Origin: 40CM-2-70-7 sp035279865
Lineage (GTDB): Bacteria > Gemmatimonadota > Gemmatimonadetes > Gemmatimonadales > GWC2-71-9
Direction: 5' to 3'
Length of the DNA stretch: 7,278 bases
Assembly (NCBI GenBank): GCA_035279865.1
Contig: DATEGY010000100.1
Location: 1 to 7,278 of the forward strand
The position numbers and the translations under genes are program-made. Under the pieces are notes generated by a model. It worked only from the letters and a program-made list of their open reading frames with translations. It was not told the origin of the DNA and searched no databases. Positions within the stretch are counted from its first letter, which is position 1, and every line of letters begins with the position of its first letter. Shown here piece after piece: positions 1 through 5,915 of this stretch.

Positions 1-521
1 TAGGCGGTCGCGCGCGGGGACAGCACCAGGTCGGCTCCGAGTGCCGCATACGATGCGTACGTTTCCAGCGCCCACAGCTCGGTGCAGATATTGAGGCCGA
101 AGGACACCGGACCGGCATGATAGACCGGAAACGCCGGATCGCCCCGGTCACACCAGGTCGCCTCCCAGCTCCACGCCTCCTCCGGCAGGTAGTACTTGCT
201 CCGCAGGGGCCGGAGTCCGTCGGCCGCCGACCAGAGGTACCCCTGATTCAACCGCCGCCCATGCTCGCACACCGGCCTCGTCCCCACGACGAACCCGGCA
301 CCCAGCTCCGGGAGATGGCGGAGGAGCTCGTCACTGTGCTCCTCGATGGCACTCCAGCGCACCGGATCCAGGTGCTGTGATTCCCACACCGGCTCGACTC
401 CCGCGAACTCCGGCAGCAGCACCAGCTGAGATCCGCTGGACGCCGTGTGCTCGCAGAGCGCGAGCCAGGCCATGGCCAGCGCGCGGCTCTCATGGGGGAG
501 CTCACAGACGGTGACGCGCAT
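1..521 (-). CDS. Carbon-nitrogen hydrolase (nitrilase superfamily), C-terminus cut by window edge
   Basis: I translated the minus strand by hand from the ATG at 521 and found 173 uninterrupted codons running off the left edge. The three catalytic residues of the nitrilase superfamily appear in order: Glu38 in LVLLPEF, Lys109 in LRSKYYLPEE and Cys146 in FGLNICTELW. The N-terminus MRVTVCELP suits the first beta strand of the fold. Family members hydrolyse nitriles or non-peptide amide C-N bonds through the cysteine, usually in the cytoplasm; no signal peptide is visible. The usual length is about 260-300 residues, so roughly the last third is missing. I prefer the ATG because GGTGAG lies 4 bases upstream. 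A GTG at 530 is in frame, would add three residues and would overlap the peptidase stop as GTGA. The gene is downstream of and probably co-transcribed with the M13 peptidase. Substrate cannot be assigned. Confidence 0.85.
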   Translation of the reverse strand, partial: MRVTVCELPHESRALAMAWLALCEHTASSGSQLVLLPEFAGVEPVWESQHLDPVRWSAIEEHSDELLRHLPELGAGFVVGTRPVCEHGRRLNQGYLWSAADGLRPLRSKYYLPEEAWSWEATWCDRGDPAFPVYHAGPVSFGLNICTELWALETYASYAALGADLVLSPRATA

Positions 522-525
522 CCCG

Positions 526-531
526 CTCACC
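526..531 (-). promoter_or_regulatory. Likely ribosome binding site for the carbon-nitrogen hydrolase
   Basis: Read on the minus strand the bases are GGTGAG, matching the GGTGA part of the sequence complementary to the 16S rRNA 3' end, four bases before the ATG at 521. It overlaps the peptidase stop codon (527-529), which suggests re-initiation by ribosomes finishing the peptidase. This site is the reason for choosing ATG 521 over GTG 530. Confidence 0.45.
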
Positions 532-2596
532 AGATCCGTACGCGGTCGGCGGGAGCAAGGTAGAGCCGCTCCCCCGGTACCACGTCGAACGCATCGTACC
601 ACGCGTCCAGGTTCCGCACCGTGTTCATGCGGTACATCTCCGGCGCGTGATCGTTCCGCAATTGCGCCCGCAGCGCCGCCTCGCTGAGCTTGGCGGGAAA
701 CGCCTGCGCGAAGGCGATGAAGAACTGCCGGTCTTCGGCCCTGGTGCGGGGAGACGCGCGATACGCCTCGAAGGCCGCCGTCAGCCCGGCCAGGTCCGCG
801 ACGTTCTCGGTGCGGGTGAGGCGACCGTCCACGTGGAGTCCCGGGATCGGTTCGTAGGCGGAGAACTGCTTCACGATCGGTTCAGCCGCCGCCTCGAACG
901 CGGCGGAGTCTTCGGTGGTCCACCACCGGTGCATCTCGCCGTCCGGTTGATAGTCGGCGCCCAGCACGTCCACGAAGTGGCTGATGTCATGCCCGATGAC
1001 GGCCCCGATGGCACCGTACATGGCGGCGTCGGACGCCGTCGAGTCGTACTTCGGAGGCTGCAGCAGTGCCGCCGCGAACTCGTAGGCGTTTTGCTGGAAG
1101 ATCAGCACGCCGCCCGGAATCTGAAGCGGCAGGACCCACTCGTGCTGGTCGTACGGCTGATCGAGACGGGCCAGCGCGCGCCGGTAGCTCCGCTCCGCGA
1201 CGCGCCGGGCGTTGCCGAAGGCGTCGGCGGGGTCCACCACGAGGTCGTTCCAGCTCTCCCACTGTTCCGGGTAACCGAGCCCCACATACAACCCGTCCAG
1301 TTTGGCGAGCGCGATGGACCGGCTGCCCGGGGACAGCCAGGTCGCGTTCGCCACATGTTTCCGGAACGCGAGGGCCACGTTCTCGATGACCCCCCGCACC
1401 CGCGCCTTCTGCCCCGGTGAGAAATACCGCTCGGCGTACAGCTGACCCACCGCGCCGGACAGGGCGGCCTGGGTCGTCGCCAGGGCCCGCGCCTCCCGGG
1501 GACGCGCGTCGTCGTGGAGCGCGAGGGCGGCCTCCGCGAACGCCCGCGGCAATACGTCGGCGTACTGGTCGATCATGCGGGCACGGAGATAGTCTTTCCA
1601 GGACTCCAGGGAGCGCGACGCGACGAGGCTGGCGACACCCTTCACAGCCGACGGCTGCCAGGCCACGACGACCGGTTGATGCGACAGCCCCGCCGCGTCG
1701 AAGAAGGCGTTCCAATCCAGGCCCGGTGCCTCACGGGCGAAATCGGCACGGGACCACTGATGATCGGCATTGCGGTCCACCGCCGAGGCGTCGAGCGTCG
1801 CCTGGCTCTCCGCAATGGCGGTCTCGAGCGCCAGGACCGAGTCCGCGCGCCGCTCCGCATGGTCGAACCCCGCGAGCGCGAGCACGTGCGCGAGGTACCG
1901 GCGGTAACGGACGCGACGGGAAACGGCTTGAGAGTCCTGGCTCACGTACCGGTCGCGGTCTCCGAGTCCCAGGCCTCCCTGCACCAGGAAGGCCCCGTAG
2001 GCCTTTTCACCGTGGATGCTGTGTTCCACCGACAGACCGAGTACCAGTCCGGATGCGTAGACGCCGAAGTTCAGGGGGTCCACGTCGGCCTGCATCGTGC
2101 TCCCGAGCAGCCGGGTCAGCGCGACTTTGTCACCGGCACTGTCGATCCGGGCGAAGATCGGCTGGAGCGGGGCGATCCCGCGCCGCTCGATGGCCGCCTC
2201 GTTGAGGAGCGCGGACCGGAAGTCCGCAACCTTGCGTGCGAGGGTGCCCGGAGTGGCGTTGCGCGCGTCGTCGAGGACGGCCAGAACCTGAATGCGCGTC
2301 CGCTCATTGAGCTCGTCACGGACGGCCCAGCGGTCCCGGCCGGCGGGGATGACGGCCCGCGCGAGCCAGGCCCCGTTGGCGTAGGCGTAGAAGTCGTCCC
2401 CCGGCTTCACCGTCGGACTGACCGTGCTCTCCAGCTTCCCCTGCGCCCGGGATTCGGCGGCCAGAAACGGCCAGACGACCAGGGCCAGCAGTGCGATCCT
2501 CGTGGTGCGAATACGTGCCTCGCGGTTTGGATTCTTTCGCGAAGCTACCGGCGCCTCCAAGCGGGGGCGCGGCGCGGACCGACAACTTTGGATCAC
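527..2596 (-). CDS. Secreted M13 (neprilysin/PepO-type) metallopeptidase with HDISH zinc motif
   Basis: M13 enzymes are zinc endopeptidases that cut short peptides, usually outside the cytoplasm. Residues 31-51 form a signal peptide (hydrophobic core IALLALVVWPFLAA, likely cleavage after SRA at 51). The M13 N-terminal signature DDFYAYANGAW is at about 67-77. The C-terminal catalytic part has the NAY motif at 503-505, GAIGAVIGH leading into zinc ligands His536 and His540, and ENVAD with Glu597 (third ligand) and Asp601. His650 and Arg656 (HAPEMYR) match neprilysin His711 and Arg717 in spacing, and the protein ends in the typical RVRIW. At 689 residues it is of normal family length and appears intact. 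The oddity is that HExxH reads HDISH: the catalytic Glu is Asp537. The start is a GTG with no clear ribosome site and an unusually long N-terminal region before the hydrophobic core; a TTG at 2560 is an alternative. Native substrate is unknown. Confidence 0.93.
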   Translation of the reverse strand: MIQSCRSAPRPRLEAPVASRKNPNREARIRTTRIALLALVVWPFLAAESRAQGKLESTVSPTVKPGDDFYAYANGAWLARAVIPAGRDRWAVRDELNERTRIQVLAVLDDARNATPGTLARKVADFRSALLNEAAIERRGIAPLQPIFARIDSAGDKVALTRLLGSTMQADVDPLNFGVYASGLVLGLSVEHSIHGEKAYGAFLVQGGLGLGDRDRYVSQDSQAVSRRVRYRRYLAHVLALAGFDHAERRADSVLALETAIAESQATLDASAVDRNADHQWSRADFAREAPGLDWNAFFDAAGLSHQPVVVAWQPSAVKGVASLVASRSLESWKDYLRARMIDQYADVLPRAFAEAALALHDDARPREARALATTQAALSGAVGQLYAERYFSPGQKARVRGVIENVALAFRKHVANATWLSPGSRSIALAKLDGLYVGLGYPEQWESWNDLVVDPADAFGNARRVAERSYRRALARLDQPYDQHEWVLPLQIPGGVLIFQQNAYEFAAALLQPPKYDSTASDAAMYGAIGAVIGHDISHFVDVLGADYQPDGEMHRWWTTEDSAAFEAAAEPIVKQFSAYEPIPGLHVDGRLTRTENVADLAGLTAAFEAYRASPRTRAEDRQFFIAFAQAFPAKLSEAALRAQLRNDHAPEMYRMNTVRNLDAWYDAFDVVPGERLYLAPADRVRIW

Positions 2597-2604
2597 TTTC
2601 AGAC
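2597..2604. promoter_or_regulatory. Divergent start region between peptidase and regulator
   Basis: Only 8 bases separate the predicted peptidase GTG (minus strand) from the regulator ATG (plus strand). No convincing -35/-10 pair or ribosome binding site stands out on either strand here. The two promoters must therefore lie inside the opposite gene's 5' end, or at least one true start is further in. Regulators of this family often act on such divergent regions, but no repeated operator sequence is visible. Confidence 0.3.
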
Positions 2605-3618
2605 ATGATGACTCGCGCGCAGCTCATCGACGTCCTCTTCGTCATCCTGCCCCACTCCCTGCTCCTCGACATCGCGGGTCCCGCCGAGGCGTTCCGGCTG
2701 GCCAATCAGCACCGGGGGCTCTCAGGGCTGCCGCCGCGCTTCCGGCTCCGCTACGCCGCCCCGGCCGGACTCCAGGACACCTCGGTCGGGCTCGCGATCG
2801 CGAATCTCGAGCCGCTCCCTCAGGTGCTCAGCCCTCACACCTGGGTGGTAGTCGTCGGACAGCCGAGTGAGCACCTGGGGGAGGTGACCCCCGCGGTGGT
2901 GACGACGGCCCGTTGGTTGAACCGCTACCTGGGTGAGAGTCTGCGGCGCGACCTGGGTGACCACCGGCTGGTGACGATCTGCTCCGGCACACTCCTCGCG
3001 GCGCGCGCGGACCTGCTCGGCAGCAGGCGTTGTACCACACACCACGAGCTGTTAGGAGCGCTGCGCGCCCTGGCGCCGCGCGCACGGGTGATGGACAACC
3101 GCGTCTTCGTGGTGGATGGCCCGCTGGCGTCGAGTGCCGGAATCACGGCGGGGATCGACGTCGCCCTGCACCTGATCGGCGAAGAGTGCGGCGACGCGCT
3201 CGCGGCCAGTGTGGCCGAGGATATGGTGGTGTACCTCCGCCGTTCGGACCGCGACCCGGAGCAGTCCCCGTACCGGGGCGCGCGCGGCCATCTGCACACG
3301 ACCGTGCACCGGGTGCAGGATGCGATCGTGAACGCGCCCGAGCGGGACTGGGACATGGCCGCGCTCGCGGGAGTCGGGAACACGACGGAGCGGCACCTGT
3401 TGCGGCTCTTTCTCGAGCACGCCCGCGTGTCCCCTCTCCACTACCTCCAGGCCATCCGGCTCGAGCGGGCGCGCCAGGCCCTCGAGTATGGCGCGAGCGT
3501 CACCCGGGCCGCCGAGTTCAGCGGATTCCGGTCGGCCCTGCAGATGCGGCGGGCGTGGAGCCGGCACTGGGGCGGGTCGCCGCGGGACGTCCTGAGAGCC
3601 ACTCGCCGCGCCGGGTAG
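2605..3618 (+). CDS. GlxA-type transcriptional regulator (DJ-1/PfpI-like domain plus AraC HTH)
   Basis: The protein (337 residues from the first of two adjacent ATGs at 2605 and 2608) has two parts. Residues about 6-190 form a class I glutamine amidotransferase-like (DJ-1/PfpI) domain, starting LIDVLFVILPHSLLLDIAGP, with Cys126 in VTICSG at the nucleophile-elbow position and TTHHE after it. In this regulator family the domain is thought to sense a ligand rather than catalyse. Residues about 245-337 form an AraC DNA-binding domain: helix-turn-helix 1 at 251-290 (MAALAGVGNTTERHLLRLF) and 2 at 299-328 (VTRAAEFSGF, then GGSPRDV). The frame is open upstream to an ATG at 2491, but family proteins begin right before the LIDVLFVILP strand, so that extension is unlikely. 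No ribosome site is evident before 2605. It is divergent from the peptidase and 56 bp ahead of the DoxX/VOC cluster, either of which may be its target. Ligand unknown. Confidence 0.9.
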   Translation: MMTRAQLIDVLFVILPHSLLLDIAGPAEAFRLANQHRGLSGLPPRFRLRYAAPAGLQDTSVGLAIANLEPLPQVLSPHTWVVVVGQPSEHLGEVTPAVVTTARWLNRYLGESLRRDLGDHRLVTICSGTLLAARADLLGSRRCTTHHELLGALRALAPRARVMDNRVFVVDGPLASSAGITAGIDVALHLIGEECGDALAASVAEDMVVYLRRSDRDPEQSPYRGARGHLHTTVHRVQDAIVNAPERDWDMAALAGVGNTTERHLLRLFLEHARVSPLHYLQAIRLERARQALEYGASVTRAAEFSGFRSALQMRRAWSRHWGGSPRDVLRATRRAG

Positions 3619-3630
3619 ACCGCTCGCCGC

Positions 3631-3650
3631 ACGCCGGTTGCACCCGGCGT
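3631..3650 (+). other. GC-rich hairpin between regulator and DoxX-like gene
   Basis: ACGCCGG (3631-3637) and CCGGCGT (3644-3650) are perfect reverse complements around a 6-base loop, 12 bases after the regulator stop. No T-run follows, so it is not a classical Rho-independent terminator. It could attenuate read-through into the next gene, act as an operator, or be chance in GC-rich DNA. Confidence 0.35.
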
Positions 3651-3674
3651 CATCCCGGCCGAAACTTGTGGGCC

Positions 3675-4385
3675 ATGACCGTCAAGCACGTGGGGCGTCC
3701 CCTGTTCGCGGCCAGTCTGGCCGGCTGCGGCGCGGCGGGACTCGTCCTCCGGAACGTCATCGTGTATGAGACGTTCCCCGCTTCGTCTCCGCTCCACACC
3801 GTCACCGCCATCGTCGCCGGCGTGCTGCTCGTGGCGGCCGGACTCGGACTCCTGACGCGATTCAGGTCCCCCGCGTCCGTCGTGGCACTCATCGTGCTGG
3901 CCCTGTGGGATCTGGTCCTCAATGTTCCAGGACTCTTCACCGCGCCGCGGAACGAGGACTCCTGGCTCGAAGTCGGGATGGCCACCATGGTCGTGGTGGC
4001 GGCGTGGCTGCTCACCGGCACCACCCGCCTTCGGGCCGCGAGGACGATTTTCGGACTCGCCCTGATCCCGGTGGGACTCTCGCACTTCTTCTTCTGGCAG
4101 ATCACCCTGGGCCTGGTGCCGCCCTGGATGCCTGTGCCGTCCGTGTGGGTCGCATTGGTCGGCGTCGCCCACATCGCAGCCGGCCTCGGCGTGCTCTTCG
4201 GAATCCTCCCGCGGCTGGCCGCGCTGCTCGAAGCGGGACAACTAATCGTGTTCGCCGTGCTCGTGTGGCTGCCGCGGGTGATCGCGAAACCCTCCGCCCA
4301 GTTCAACTGGACCGAGATGCTGGGAACGCTGCTCATCGGGGCAGCCGCGTGGGTCATGGCCGACGCGCTGGCGGACGCGCGGTGA
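3675..4385 (+). CDS. DoxX-like integral membrane protein (first paralogue)
   Basis: A 236-residue polytopic protein with about seven or eight hydrophobic segments (near 10-30, 42-61, 67-88, 100-115, 125-141, 157-178, 181-200 and 214-231) and no signal peptide. The second half resembles DoxX-family proteins: SHFF at 136-139, LVPPWMP at 147-153, then AAGLGVLFGILPRLAALLEAG. DoxX relatives are quinone-associated membrane subunits or stress-related membrane proteins; no specific activity can be read here. The two halves look like a repeat: AAGLG at 54-58 and 168-172, Pro85/Pro200, Pro91/Pro206, WLE at 97-99 and WTE at 212-214, AAW at 109-111 and 224-226. The ATG at 3675 is chosen because the frame upstream merely runs antisense-like through the regulator. 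The upstream bases offer only a weak GTGGG. The stop overlaps the next start as GTGA. It is a paralogue of the gene at 4777. Confidence 0.7.
   Translation: MTVKHVGRPLFAASLAGCGAAGLVLRNVIVYETFPASSPLHTVTAIVAGVLLVAAGLGLLTRFRSPASVVALIVLALWDLVLNVPGLFTAPRNEDSWLEVGMATMVVVAAWLLTGTTRLRAARTIFGLALIPVGLSHFFFWQITLGLVPPWMPVPSVWVALVGVAHIAAGLGVLFGILPRLAALLEAGQLIVFAVLVWLPRVIAKPSAQFNWTEMLGTLLIGAAAWVMADALADAR
3996..4049 (+). repeat. Most conserved block shared by the two DoxX-like paralogues, copy 1
   Basis: This stretch encodes VAAWLLTGTTRLRAARTI (residues 108-125), which recurs without a change at 5098-5151 in the second paralogue. The DNA differs at many third positions, so this is an old duplication kept by protein-level selection and not a recent DNA repeat. 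The block joins the two internal halves of the protein and includes a basic loop (RLRAAR). Confidence 0.75.
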
Positions 4386-4780
4386 GCAGCCTCTACGCCA
4401 GAACCGTCTTTTTCGTGTCCGACGCCGAGCGTGCGTTGCGCTTCTATAAGGAAGAGCTTGGATTCGCGCAGGATTGGAGTTACCCGGAGGGCGGGCGGAC
4501 TTATGTATGCCAGGTCAGCCTGCTCGGCTTCAAGCTGATTCTGAACCAGACCGACGACGACAACCGCTCCCAGGCGGGACAGGGGCGGCTCTTCATCGGC
4601 CTCGAGGACGAGCAGGGCGAACCGCTGCTCAAGCACCTGCAGGCGTTGGCGGTACATCCGGAGCGCCGGGAATGGGGGCGGCCGACGATGGTGATCAAGG
4701 ACCCCGATGGGAACGAGATGTATTTCTGGGTGCCGAAGAACGACTGGTCGAGGCTCGACCCGCCGGCAGCCAGGCCGTGA
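4382..4780 (+). CDS. Small VOC-family (glyoxalase/bleomycin-resistance fold) protein
   Basis: The protein has 132 residues from GTG 4382, which overlaps the preceding stop by four bases (GTGA); no ribosome site is seen, so translation is probably coupled. It shows the two-module vicinal-oxygen-chelate pattern: SDAERALRFYKEELGF at 13-28, a middle GGRTYVCQVSLLGFKLIL, and IKDPDGNEMYFW at 105-116. Members bind metals or small molecules and include glyoxalase I, ring-cleaving dioxygenases, and drug- or epoxide-handling proteins. Of the usual metal ligands, the C-terminal Glu (Glu112) is present, but the first-strand His position appears to be Arg7, so a standard glyoxalase I zinc site is doubtful. 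The length fits a single-domain protein that dimerises, about half that of a catechol 2,3-dioxygenase. Its placement between two DoxX-like genes suggests a joint role in handling a reactive compound, which is inference. Confidence 0.85.
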   Translation: MSSLYARTVFFVSDAERALRFYKEELGFAQDWSYPEGGRTYVCQVSLLGFKLILNQTDDDNRSQAGQGRLFIGLEDEQGEPLLKHLQALAVHPERREWGRPTMVIKDPDGNEMYFWVPKNDWSRLDPPAARP

Positions 4781-5514
4781 AGGGGCAGCCGGGCCGTCCC
4801 CTGTTCGGCGTGGGCCTCGCCGCGTTGGGCATTCTGGATCTGGTCTTTCGCGACACAGTGATGTGGAAGGTTCTGCCGAAGGGCGCCCCCGCCCCGGCAG
4901 TCTGGTCGGTCGCGTCGGGGCTGTTGTTGATCGCGGTGGGCGTCGGAATTCTTTCCGGCCGCCTCCGAAACGAGGCGGTCAGGGTGCTGGTCGCCTTCCT
5001 GCTCGTTTGGGACGTGGTGATCGGCATTCCTCCCGTAGTGGAGTCCCCGCGAGTTGAGGTCACCTGGCTGGTGCTCGGCATGATGACCATCGTTCTGGTC
5101 GCAGCCTGGCTCCTGACGGGGACGACGCGCCTTCGGGCGGCCCGCACGATCGTGGGACTGTCGCTGATTCCCGTCGGGCTCTCTCATTTTTTCTATTTAC
5201 AGACGACGCTGAACCTCGTCCCGACGTGGATGCCGGTGCGGGTGGTCTGGGTGTATCTGGCGGGGGCCGGGCACATCGCGGCGGGGGTCGCGGTGCTGTT
5301 CGGCGTGGTCCCGCGCCTGGCGGCCCTGATGGAAGCGGGGATGCTGATGGCGTTCGCCGTGCTGGTCTGGATCCCCAAGGTGAGCACGAGCCCGGGGATG
5401 CACTTCTACTGGACCGAGCTCCTGGGGACGTGGGTGATCGGGGCCGCGATGTGGGCCGTGGCGGACTCGTACCCCCTGCGCGTTCACGATCAAAGTCGTG
5501 AGCGGTCCCCATGA
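4777..5514 (+). CDS. DoxX-like integral membrane protein (second paralogue)
   Basis: The protein has 245 residues from GTG 4777, overlapping the VOC stop as GTGA. It is clearly homologous to the protein encoded at 3675. By my hand alignment, residues 108-230 share about 87 of 123 positions with it, including VAAWLLTGTTRLRAARTI, GLSHFF and PRLAAL. The N-terminal hundred residues share only about 39 of 101, including the opening GRPLF. The multi-pass profile and the two-repeat pattern are the same: W97 and W212, Pro85 and Pro200, AAW at 109-111, and AMW at 224-226. The repeat-1 Glu99 of the first paralogue is Val here, while Glu214 of repeat 2 is kept. The C-terminus has a short charged tail absent from the other copy (RVHDQSRERSP). 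Its stop overlaps the lipoprotein start as ATGA. The pair may form a hetero-oligomer in the inner membrane; function is unknown. Confidence 0.7.
   Translation: MKGQPGRPLFGVGLAALGILDLVFRDTVMWKVLPKGAPAPAVWSVASGLLLIAVGVGILSGRLRNEAVRVLVAFLLVWDVVIGIPPVVESPRVEVTWLVLGMMTIVLVAAWLLTGTTRLRAARTIVGLSLIPVGLSHFFYLQTTLNLVPTWMPVRVVWVYLAGAGHIAAGVAVLFGVVPRLAALMEAGMLMAFAVLVWIPKVSTSPGMHFYWTELLGTWVIGAAMWAVADSYPLRVHDQSRERSP
5098..5151 (+). repeat. Most conserved block shared by the two DoxX-like paralogues, copy 2
   Basis: It encodes the same 18 residues as 3996-4049 with different codons. Residue numbering is the same in both proteins here (108-125), so the alignment needs no further gap from this point to about residue 230. 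Confidence 0.75.
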
Positions 5515-5873
5515 AGGGTAGGCACCTGCTGCTCCTTGCCACAATGCTGGCGTGCAACGAGGCCATCACGCCGCCGACATTCGATATCGATGGCCGGTGG
5601 GCCTACAACGTCGTCGATGCCGGGAGCGTGATGCAGGTGACACAGCAGGATGGCGCAATCACCGGCGAGGGGACCCGGTTCAGGAACGCGTTCGGGACCG
5701 ATTCGTTTCAGGTTCAGGGCACGTACACGCCCCCGCTGGTTATTCTGCAGTTCGTGTACACCGGCTCGCAGGCCTGCAGCTACATCGCGACACTCCAAGA
5801 CCCCGGCGTCACGATGGTTGGCACCATGACCTGCGGCGGCAAGCCTCCTGCCTCCATCAATTTCTCGCGCTGA
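5511..5873 (+). CDS. Small predicted lipoprotein, beta-rich, family unknown
   Basis: The protein has 120 residues. After MKGRH comes a hydrophobic stretch LLLLATMLA ending in Cys15; TMLAC fits the loose PROSITE lipobox pattern, so export and lipid anchoring are likely, though Met at -3 is not the commonest residue. The mature part is short alternating strands and glycine turns (IDGRWAYNVV, VMQVTQQDGAITGEG, FQVQGTY, GVTMVGTM), which suggests a small beta-barrel or sandwich. Two further cysteines, 89 and 108, could form a disulfide. I do not recognise a named family; it resembles small lipocalin-like lipoproteins of uncharacterised type. ATG 5511 overlaps the preceding stop as ATGA, making this the fourth gene of the overlapping chain. 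Membership in the operon is well supported by this spacing; a shared function is inference. Confidence 0.7.
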   Translation: MKGRHLLLLATMLACNEAITPPTFDIDGRWAYNVVDAGSVMQVTQQDGAITGEGTRFRNAFGTDSFQVQGTYTPPLVILQFVYTGSQACSYIATLQDPGVTMVGTMTCGGKPPASINFSR

Positions 5874-5874
5874 A

Positions 5875-5892
5875 CGGCGGGAAACTCCGCCG
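5875..5892 (+). other. GC-rich hairpin directly after the lipoprotein stop
   Basis: CGGCGG (5875-5880) pairs exactly with CCGCCG (5887-5892) around GAAACT, starting one base after the TGA at 5871-5873. There is no T-run after it. It could be a weak terminator or transcript-processing or stabilising structure separating the overlapping chain from the next gene; chance is possible at this GC content. Confidence 0.35.
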
Positions 5893-5915
5893 AGCCCACG
5901 GCCGTACCTCTTGTC

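Noticed and set aside
647..1420. 257-codon plus-strand open frame opposite the peptidase catalytic part
   Set aside because: Same reason: it is antisense to the conserved zinc-binding region and has no domain or ribosome site.
2536..2543. Palindrome TTCGCGAA near the divergent starts
   Set aside because: A single 8-base palindrome with no second copy nearby, inside the peptidase leader-coding region; expected by chance in GC-rich DNA.
2491..2604. 38-residue N-terminal extension of the regulator
   Set aside because: It would overlap the peptidase signal peptide region, and GlxA-type proteins normally begin at the LIDVLFVILP-type strand.
1514..2608. 364-codon plus-strand open frame opposite the peptidase
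   Set aside because: It is antisense to a complete M13 peptidase with all family motifs. Its own translation is Arg/Gly/Val-rich with no recognisable domain, as expected for shadow frames in GC-rich DNA.
3638..3666. Sigma70-like promoter TTGCAC, 17-base spacer, GAAACT before the first DoxX-like gene
   Set aside because: Only three of six bases match each consensus box, and the -35 box would lie in a hairpin loop; too weak to annotate.
3030..3674. Upstream extension of the first DoxX-like frame through the regulator gene
   Set aside because: The added residues are an out-of-frame read of the AraC-type regulator, rich in Arg/Pro/Gly. The membrane protein starts naturally at ATG 3675.
3650..4657. 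335-codon minus-strand open frame opposite the first DoxX-like gene
   Set aside because: The composition is Ser/Thr/Arg-rich shadow sequence; the plus strand encodes a coherent membrane protein with a paralogue nearby.
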